Shown piece by piece: positions 58,748 through 64,000 of a DNA stretch of 64,000 bases. The stretch lies in assembly GCF_028464065.1 (NCBI RefSeq), contig NZ_CP116808.1, forward strand, positions 868,001 through 932,000, read 5' to 3'. The notes beneath the pieces are model-generated. The model worked only from the letters and a program-made list of their open reading frames with translations, searched no databases and had not been told where the DNA came from. A program made the position numbers and the translations under genes. Numbering within the stretch: position 1 is the first letter of the stretch; the number at the start of each line of letters is the position of its first letter. This DNA is from Saprospira sp. CCB-QB6. GTDB lineage: Bacteria; Bacteroidota; Bacteroidia; Chitinophagales; Saprospiraceae.

Positions 58748-60463
58748 TTACTCTGTCATTATTTCTGCAAGTTTGTTTAGTAATGTTTTAAAGGCAATCA
58801 TATCGTCTGGAGTAGACTGATTACAATGCTTTCTTAAAATTTCCTTTTTTAAATTATATTTTATGTTAGGAAATTTTGCAAACGAGGTGTTATCTAAAAA
58901 CTTAGACTCTATTTCCTCTTTTGCTAACTCTTTAATCTTGTCGTTGTTAAAATAGTTTTCTATTAAAAATTCACCTGATACATTTTCGCTATTAGTTGGC
59001 GGTATCATTAGAAAAACAATATTTTCTGTTTCGTTAAAAACTTCAATTTCTACATCTTGTTTTTCTTTATTTGAATATGGAAACAAAGACTTAAAAACCT
59101 TGTATCCAGCATCATCTCTATCTACTACTATTATTATTTTCTTGTCATTATCAACTCTAAAATTTTCTAATAGGTGCTTTATATTTTCTCCATCTGTTCC
59201 ACCAACTCTAAGAAAATCAAATTGTAATGTTGGATAATCAGCCCTGAAATGTTCTAGAGCTTTAGAGATATAGAGATCATCTGTTTTGCCTTCACAAATA
59301 ATTATATCATTAGAAGAAAACATAGTTTTTAACACATCATCTTCATCAATAAGATATTCTACTCCTTCATAAATATCATTGGCAACTGTTACTTCTCCAT
59401 CCTCAATTTTAAAGATGTTTTCTTTAGCACAATATTTTGTGAGTGTTGGGGAATGTGTTGTGAAAAATGATATATGTTCTGTATTAGTAAATGTATCAAC
59501 GATTTGCTTTTTTCGGTCTAAATGAACGTGCGAATCTGGCTCATCTAAAAGCACAATGCTGTTTTCGGAAGCTAATATTGTAGAGATACATTTTATGAGT
59601 AATATCTTCTTCTCTCCCTCACTTAGTTTGCGAATATCTTTATTACCAAACTCAATTTTTACCCCCGTTATTAGTTTTTTATTCTTTGGCATAGTTGCTA
59701 AAAAAAGATATTCAAAAAAGCGTTTGCACCACTCCCTATTTTGATACTCGTTTTGAATATTACCAAGGTCTATAGATGCTATTTGAGATATTTGCAAATA
59801 TTTATCTTCCTGGTCTTCTTGCTCTCTTTTAATACGATCTGTTAATTGCGGAATAGTTAACACACTTGTATCAGCAATAGAAAATTTACTTTTTCTCTCC
59901 TCATATTTTTCTGAAAATTGAAATTGTATTTTAATCTCTTCTTGTAAATCATTAATACCTAATAATTCCTTTATAAATTCTTTACCCTCATTATGGCATA
60001 GTAAGGCAAGTAGTCCATTACTCCAAGAAAATTTATTGATGTATAAAAAATGGAGCTTTTGGTTAATGTAGTTCAACTTTATTTTATTGAAATACTTTAA
60101 GTAGGGTTCTTGGAATATATCTTCCCACAAGCGGGTTTCCTCTCCACTATAAGATGCAACTACTTGAACTGGTAAAAAATCCTTAAGACTCCTTTTACGC
60201 TCTTTGTTATTTACATAAACCTTGTTGTTTTCTAAACGGATGAGTTTCCCCTCTTTTTCGTATTCAAAAATAAATGTAAAGTCAGATATGGGTTGCTTGT
60301 AAAAGTAGCTGTGTATAATTTTACTAATAGCTTCTAATACATTACTTTTTCCCGATCCGTTTAAACCAATTAGAGCTACATAATTGGTACAATTCTCAAA
60401 ATTGAAAATTGTTTTATTTTGTAGGTTTTTATACCCGTTAATCTCTAGCCTTTTGAGTTTCAT
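58748..60463 (-). CDS. OLD-like AAA ATPase with C-terminal TOPRIM domain
   Basis: A 571-residue cytoplasmic protein. It starts LKRLEINGYKNLQN and has Walker A GLNGSGKSN at residues 33-41, the ABC-type signature LSEGEKKILL near 279, and Walker B IVLLDEPDSHVH near 303. The second half carries a TOPRIM nuclease core: DIIICEGKTDD near 387-397 and IIIVVDRDDAGYK near 441-453, with the conserved Glu and Asp-x-Asp. This is the plan of OLD nucleases and of Gabija GajA. No GajB-type helicase is adjacent. The gene overlaps hsdS by 4 bp and so belongs to the restriction operon. It could be an added anti-phage effector. Confidence 0.82.
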   Translation of the reverse strand: MKLKRLEINGYKNLQNKTIFNFENCTNYVALIGLNGSGKSNVLEAISKIIHSYFYKQPISDFTFIFEYEKEGKLIRLENNKVYVNNKERKRSLKDFLPVQVVASYSGEETRLWEDIFQEPYLKYFNKIKLNYINQKLHFLYINKFSWSNGLLALLCHNEGKEFIKELLGINDLQEEIKIQFQFSEKYEERKSKFSIADTSVLTIPQLTDRIKREQEDQEDKYLQISQIASIDLGNIQNEYQNREWCKRFFEYLFLATMPKNKKLITGVKIEFGNKDIRKLSEGEKKILLIKCISTILASENSIVLLDEPDSHVHLDRKKQIVDTFTNTEHISFFTTHSPTLTKYCAKENIFKIEDGEVTVANDIYEGVEYLIDEDDVLKTMFSSNDIIICEGKTDDLYISKALEHFRADYPTLQFDFLRVGGTDGENIKHLLENFRVDNDKKIIIVVDRDDAGYKVFKSLFPYSNKEKQDVEIEVFNETENIVFLMIPPTNSENVSGEFLIENYFNNDKIKELAKEEIESKFLDNTSFAKFPNIKYNLKKEILRKHCNQSTPDDMIAFKTLLNKLAEIMTE

Positions 60464-61839
60464 CTAGTAGGTTTTTTAAAAATAGCATTTTCAAAATCTA
60501 ATAAAGCTTGTTTTTTTAGTTGTTGTGCCTGTTGAAATTTATTTTTTTGACTGTCCTTCATTTGCTGAATACTATCAGCAATGTTATTTTGAATATCTAT
60601 TGACGGTAAAGGGATTTTTAATTCCCTTAATTCAGTTGAATTTATATTAGCTTGACCAAGAACCTGCCTGCTTATCAAATCAATTTGAGAGCGAATGATT
60701 TTTGAATTAAACAAACAATTTATATAGTTAACATTAGCTGTTTTGGGATCTATTTTTACTCTAATCAAATATGAAGCGAAAGTAAATCTTTCATTTTCCT
60801 GAAAAACAGCAGTTTTACCAACAAGTTCCTTACTATTAGTCCTATTAAAAAGTAAATCTCCTTTATCGAGAATGTGATTTAATATAGATTTATCATCTGG
60901 CACATATTTTAATTTTGTTGTATCTAATTCACCACTTTGTATGTTGTTCATTCTTAAAAATGGTACTCCTTTATTATTTTCTTTTGTTGATTTTGAAGAT
61001 AAACCGTATTGATAGCTTGAAATAACCTTGTCTAAAGAGACTATGTTTGCATTACTTTTAGAAAGCTGCTCGAATATTTTAACACTATTTAAGCAATAAA
61101 AAGCATCCCATCTGTTTATCTTTGCGGAATCCACAAAACCTAATTTACCTACAGGAAAAAAATCTATAATATTTAATTCAATACCTAATTTTTTTAATAG
61201 GTATTCTTCAATCTGCTCGCCTAAATCAGAATGTTCTTGCTCTAATTTTTTTGCTTGATTGAGTTTGTTTTGGTAAGCTTCTATTAAGGCTTTTTGTTCT
61301 TTTATTGAAGGTAGAGGAATATCAATTTGACTTAACCTATTGTAGCTTAAATTTTGGCGTACAGACCCAGTTGTATTTTCATTTATGATGGCATTAAAAC
61401 GTTCTGTTTTAAACATTGCAAATAAATACTCTGGAAGTAAATCTGATTTACAACTGAATACCACATAGGCAGGACTTATATATTTAAATTTTTGCTCAGG
61501 AAGTTTTAAACCAATTGAACCAACATTTATACGATAAGGGTTATATGCTAAAAAACCATCTTCAACAATTTTATAGGGTTGATTAATTTCTTGTCCTTTC
61601 TGAATGTGAGCATCAAAAAGGCCTGTTTTATTATTTACACCCAAAATCTCGAAATCTTGCTCAGGAAAATCATTAGGTTTAATTTTATTGTTTTGATGTT
61701 TAATGTATTTACCTAACTTCACTACATTAAAATTAGATTGTGTAAGGATACCTAAATAGCTTTTCACATCCCAAAACGAGAGTTCTTTATAATCTATAAA
61801 GCTGAGTAAATTATATTCTAATGCTGTATTATTCTGCAT
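60460..61839 (-). CDS. hsdS: type I restriction-modification specificity subunit
   Basis: A 459-residue protein with two target-recognition domains, each followed by a conserved helix: IPLPSIKEQKALIEAYQNKL near 173-192 and IPLPSIDIQNNIADSIQQM near 415-433. The repeated [IL]PLPS[IL]xxQ pattern is the hallmark of HsdS-type subunits, which pick the DNA sequence for methylation and cleavage. The recognition sequence cannot be predicted by eye. Overlaps of 11 bp with the methylase gene and 4 bp with the ATPase gene show a tight operon. Confidence 0.9.
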   Translation of the reverse strand: MQNNTALEYNLLSFIDYKELSFWDVKSYLGILTQSNFNVVKLGKYIKHQNNKIKPNDFPEQDFEILGVNNKTGLFDAHIQKGQEINQPYKIVEDGFLAYNPYRINVGSIGLKLPEQKFKYISPAYVVFSCKSDLLPEYLFAMFKTERFNAIINENTTGSVRQNLSYNRLSQIDIPLPSIKEQKALIEAYQNKLNQAKKLEQEHSDLGEQIEEYLLKKLGIELNIIDFFPVGKLGFVDSAKINRWDAFYCLNSVKIFEQLSKSNANIVSLDKVISSYQYGLSSKSTKENNKGVPFLRMNNIQSGELDTTKLKYVPDDKSILNHILDKGDLLFNRTNSKELVGKTAVFQENERFTFASYLIRVKIDPKTANVNYINCLFNSKIIRSQIDLISRQVLGQANINSTELRELKIPLPSIDIQNNIADSIQQMKDSQKNKFQQAQQLKKQALLDFENAIFKKPTR

Positions 61840-64000
61840 AAAACACTATTTCTTTAAGGTTTCCAATGCTATCCTTTTCGATACGAACTATTGCATTATT
61901 TTTTACTTTATAATCAGCATTAGTAGCTAAATCCGTTTCCCATATTTCTTTTTCTTTTCGGTATTGTGTGTATTCATCCTTTAATTTAGGTAAGTCATTC
62001 TTTATACGTGCTCCTTTACTATCGATACCTGCACTTGCTATTTCAGCTAATGGTATGCTATAATTAAAACGTTCTTTAATAATTGCCCTAATTTCAATTT
62101 CCACTTGAGACTCAATAGTCTTTAACTCTGTTCTAAGAACTTTTTTATCTTCTCTACTCGGAGCATCACTACCTCTTAATTTTAGCTTATCTTTTATTTC
62201 TATTATCTGCTTTTTATACTTGGCATTAACTTCTTCGGTAGCTTCTTTGGTAATGCTAGCCCAATTGTTTTCTTCTTCTTCTGTAAATCGTTTTAAGAAA
62301 ACCAAACTTGGTTTTACTGTAGCACCAGATGCAATAAATACGTCTTGCGGTATAGAGGTAATTAGAATTAACTTTGCCCTACTTTCAAAATATTCTCTTG
62401 CTTTGTTAAGATTAGAGGTGTTTAATACACCTTCTGGTAATACAATCGCCATTCTACCTCCTTTACGTAGTAAACGGATGCAACGCTCCATAAACATAAT
62501 TTCAGTTAGGGTACTGATTTTACCTACATCATATTTATCTACAATTTTTCTTTTTTCTTTAATATCCTTTTCTCGTTGGTTGATTATTTTCTCATAATCA
62601 TCATACATATTCAACCAATCTTGATAATGAGGTTTACTTTTTAAGCTATCTTCTGCTGTAATTTTAAGCTCTTTATCTACCCTTGCTCCAAATGGTGGAT
62701 TGGTAAGAATTACATCAAAACGCTCTTCAAAGATTCCATTAACATCTAATAAACCGTCATTATGATGTACACCGCCATGACCGTCACCGTGCATAATCAT
62801 ATTCATTTTAGAAACCCTTGCCATTCTTGGGTTGGCATCTGTACCGAATATACATTTATGCGATAAGTGGTATAAACGACTTTTATCGTTATCGAGGTTT
62901 AATTCCTCATTGAGTTGCTTAAATAATTTAGCTACTAAAGCATCTGTTTTTTCTTTTTCTTTTTCGCTGGCCTTCAAATACGAATCATCAAAATATTGTT
63001 CTTTTATTTTTTCCTTTTGACGTTCAATATCTTCTTTTATATGCTCTCTTATGTATTCAAAAGCGTTTATTAAAAAACCACCAGAACCGCTGCAAGGGTC
63101 GCAAATGCGTTCTCCTTCTTGTGGGTCTAAAACGTTGGTCATAAACTCTACAATGGTACGAGGAGTAAAAAACTGCCCTAATTCACCTCTAAACGTAGTA
63201 CCTAAGAATTTTTCAAAAGCAATACCCTTTACATCATCAGAGGTTTTAGATAAATTATAAACTTCTAGTTTTTCTACAATAGATAAGAAACTTTCTTTAC
63301 GAATACGAATGTTATCATTGTCGTTAAATAGGGCATCTTTAGCATATTTTTCTTTTGTTTTACGAAAAATTATTTGGACATAATCTGTTTTTTTATCATC
63401 TCCCTTTAGATAAGGTCTAACATTTTTATCATACTCTTCCTCTTGGCGTTGAAATTCTTTTTTAGAGAAAATACTTTGTTTGTCAATTGAATTTCTATTG
63501 TCTCGTTCAAATACAATTTTAGTAAATAAAATTTTACTAATCTCATCAAATGCAGCTTCAGGAGAAAGTTTGTCATTATTTCTAATAATGTTATGGCATT
63601 GATGTAATAGTTTTGCAAACTCGTCTTTTTCAAAAACTTTTTCATCTTGAAATAATTTCTCTTTCTTTTTATCATCTAATAATTCAGAAGCTGTTGGAAT
63701 ACGAGACAATTCCTTACCTAAATTCTTTGGTATTTTCTCCTTAAATACTTGAAAACATCTTGTTTCCTTAGTGTTATGGGTAACAAAAAAATCTGCACTA
63801 ACCCAAGTAGCATAGTTTAGTCCTTGATAATAATCCGCAGGTTGTATAGTAACATTATCAGATTTACACTCTATTACTATTGCTGCGTGTTTATCTTCAT
63901 TTTTATCCTCAATAGTTTTCCAAATCACAATATCTGCACTTGCTCTTCCAGTTCCTCGTTGTGAGTTAGTTACTTTTAACTCTTGTGCCATCTGTTCTAA
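61829..64000 (-). CDS. nuclease-domain/N6-adenine methylase fusion, type I or IIG-like (5' end outside window)
   Basis: 723 residues are visible and the frame stays open to the window edge. An in-frame ATG at 63991 exists, but the reading continues upstream, so the true start is probably outside. The N-terminal part resembles the HSDR_N endonuclease domain: ADIVIW with Asp near visible residue 23 and VIECK with Glu44 and Lys46. The methylase follows, with FRGELGQFFTPR, motif I DPCSGSGGF near 297 and the catalytic NPPFGAR near 433. A helical C-terminal region faces HsdS. A nuclease and methylase in one chain plus a separate S subunit recalls BcgI-like (type IIB) systems. No helicase-type HsdR is seen, though it could lie beyond the edge. 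Confidence 0.8.
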   Translation of the reverse strand, partial: LEQMAQELKVTNSQRGTGRASADIVIWKTIEDKNEDKHAAIVIECKSDNVTIQPADYYQGLNYATWVSADFFVTHNTKETRCFQVFKEKIPKNLGKELSRIPTASELLDDKKKEKLFQDEKVFEKDEFAKLLHQCHNIIRNNDKLSPEAAFDEISKILFTKIVFERDNRNSIDKQSIFSKKEFQRQEEEYDKNVRPYLKGDDKKTDYVQIIFRKTKEKYAKDALFNDNDNIRIRKESFLSIVEKLEVYNLSKTSDDVKGIAFEKFLGTTFRGELGQFFTPRTIVEFMTNVLDPQEGERICDPCSGSGGFLINAFEYIREHIKEDIERQKEKIKEQYFDDSYLKASEKEKEKTDALVAKLFKQLNEELNLDNDKSRLYHLSHKCIFGTDANPRMARVSKMNMIMHGDGHGGVHHNDGLLDVNGIFEERFDVILTNPPFGARVDKELKITAEDSLKSKPHYQDWLNMYDDYEKIINQREKDIKEKRKIVDKYDVGKISTLTEIMFMERCIRLLRKGGRMAIVLPEGVLNTSNLNKAREYFESRAKLILITSIPQDVFIASGATVKPSLVFLKRFTEEEENNWASITKEATEEVNAKYKKQIIEIKDKLKLRGSDAPSREDKKVLRTELKTIESQVEIEIRAIIKERFNYSIPLAEIASAGIDSKGARIKNDLPKLKDEYTQYRKEKEIWETDLATNADYKVKNNAIVRIEKDSIGNLKEIVFYAE

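Noticed and set aside
58748-60463. Gabija system (GajA)
   Set aside because: The ATPase-TOPRIM protein resembles GajA, but no GajB helicase is adjacent and the gene overlaps hsdS, so a restriction-linked OLD-like protein is a better description.

Overview
The window looks like a chromosomal segment of a gliding marine Bacteroidota, most likely Saprospiraceae and probably close to Saprospira grandis. This is inferred from a giant SprB-type adhesin with a type IX secretion (T9SS) C-terminal domain, a secreted M43 protease with a sorting-like tail, a BT_3928-type DoxX protein beside a DUF1599 protein, A-rich leaders without strong Shine-Dalgarno sites, and TANNTTTG-type -7 boxes. No database search was possible.

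Layout. Positions 1-4000 hold the start of a PolB-like 3'-5' exonuclease (cut by the window edge) and three tandem TPM/YgcG-type membrane proteins with Asp-Tyr-Ser repeat tails. Positions 4088-6142 hold a compact operon: a Card1/Can2-like CARF-PD-(D/E)XK nuclease, a 120-residue protein resembling small ring-nuclease families, and a phosphopantetheinyl transferase. No CRISPR array or Cas gene is visible, so this is the best candidate for an unusual signalling or defence module. Positions 6504-17000 carry housekeeping genes: aspS, a flavin reductase, the thioesterase/outer-membrane POTRA protein/nadK operon, and class Ia ribonucleotide reductase in the order nrdB-nrdA. Positions 17388-33380 carry a subtilase, a GT87-like membrane enzyme, an ABC ATPase operon, xseB, DUF1599 and DoxX proteins, a tricorn protease, a fatty-acid desaturase, a SAM hydroxide adenosyltransferase and mdh. 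Positions 33782-39836 carry the M43 protease, an exported catalase with an exported ankyrin protein, and htpG. Positions 40811-54968 hold a degenerate CHAT protein, a glycosyltransferase and the 3460-residue SprB-like adhesin. Positions 55905-58398 hold a methyltransferase, an alanine/saccharopine dehydrogenase-like enzyme and tmRNA.

Directly after tmRNA the sequence becomes AT-rich and changes character. A scar of a DUF262 gene and an IS3-type transposase is followed by a restriction-modification operon on the minus strand: a nuclease-domain/N6-methylase fusion cut by the window end, an HsdS specificity subunit, and an OLD-like AAA ATPase-TOPRIM nuclease. It looks like a horizontally acquired defence island at the ssrA locus.

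Between the genes are at least 18 copies of a GC-rich mosaic repeat of about 110-240 bp. It has conserved core words and hairpin arms that differ between copies while staying self-complementary. Two further tandem arrays (41 bp x 10 and 42 bp x 7.5) also encode hairpins. These repeats are the most striking non-coding feature of the window.
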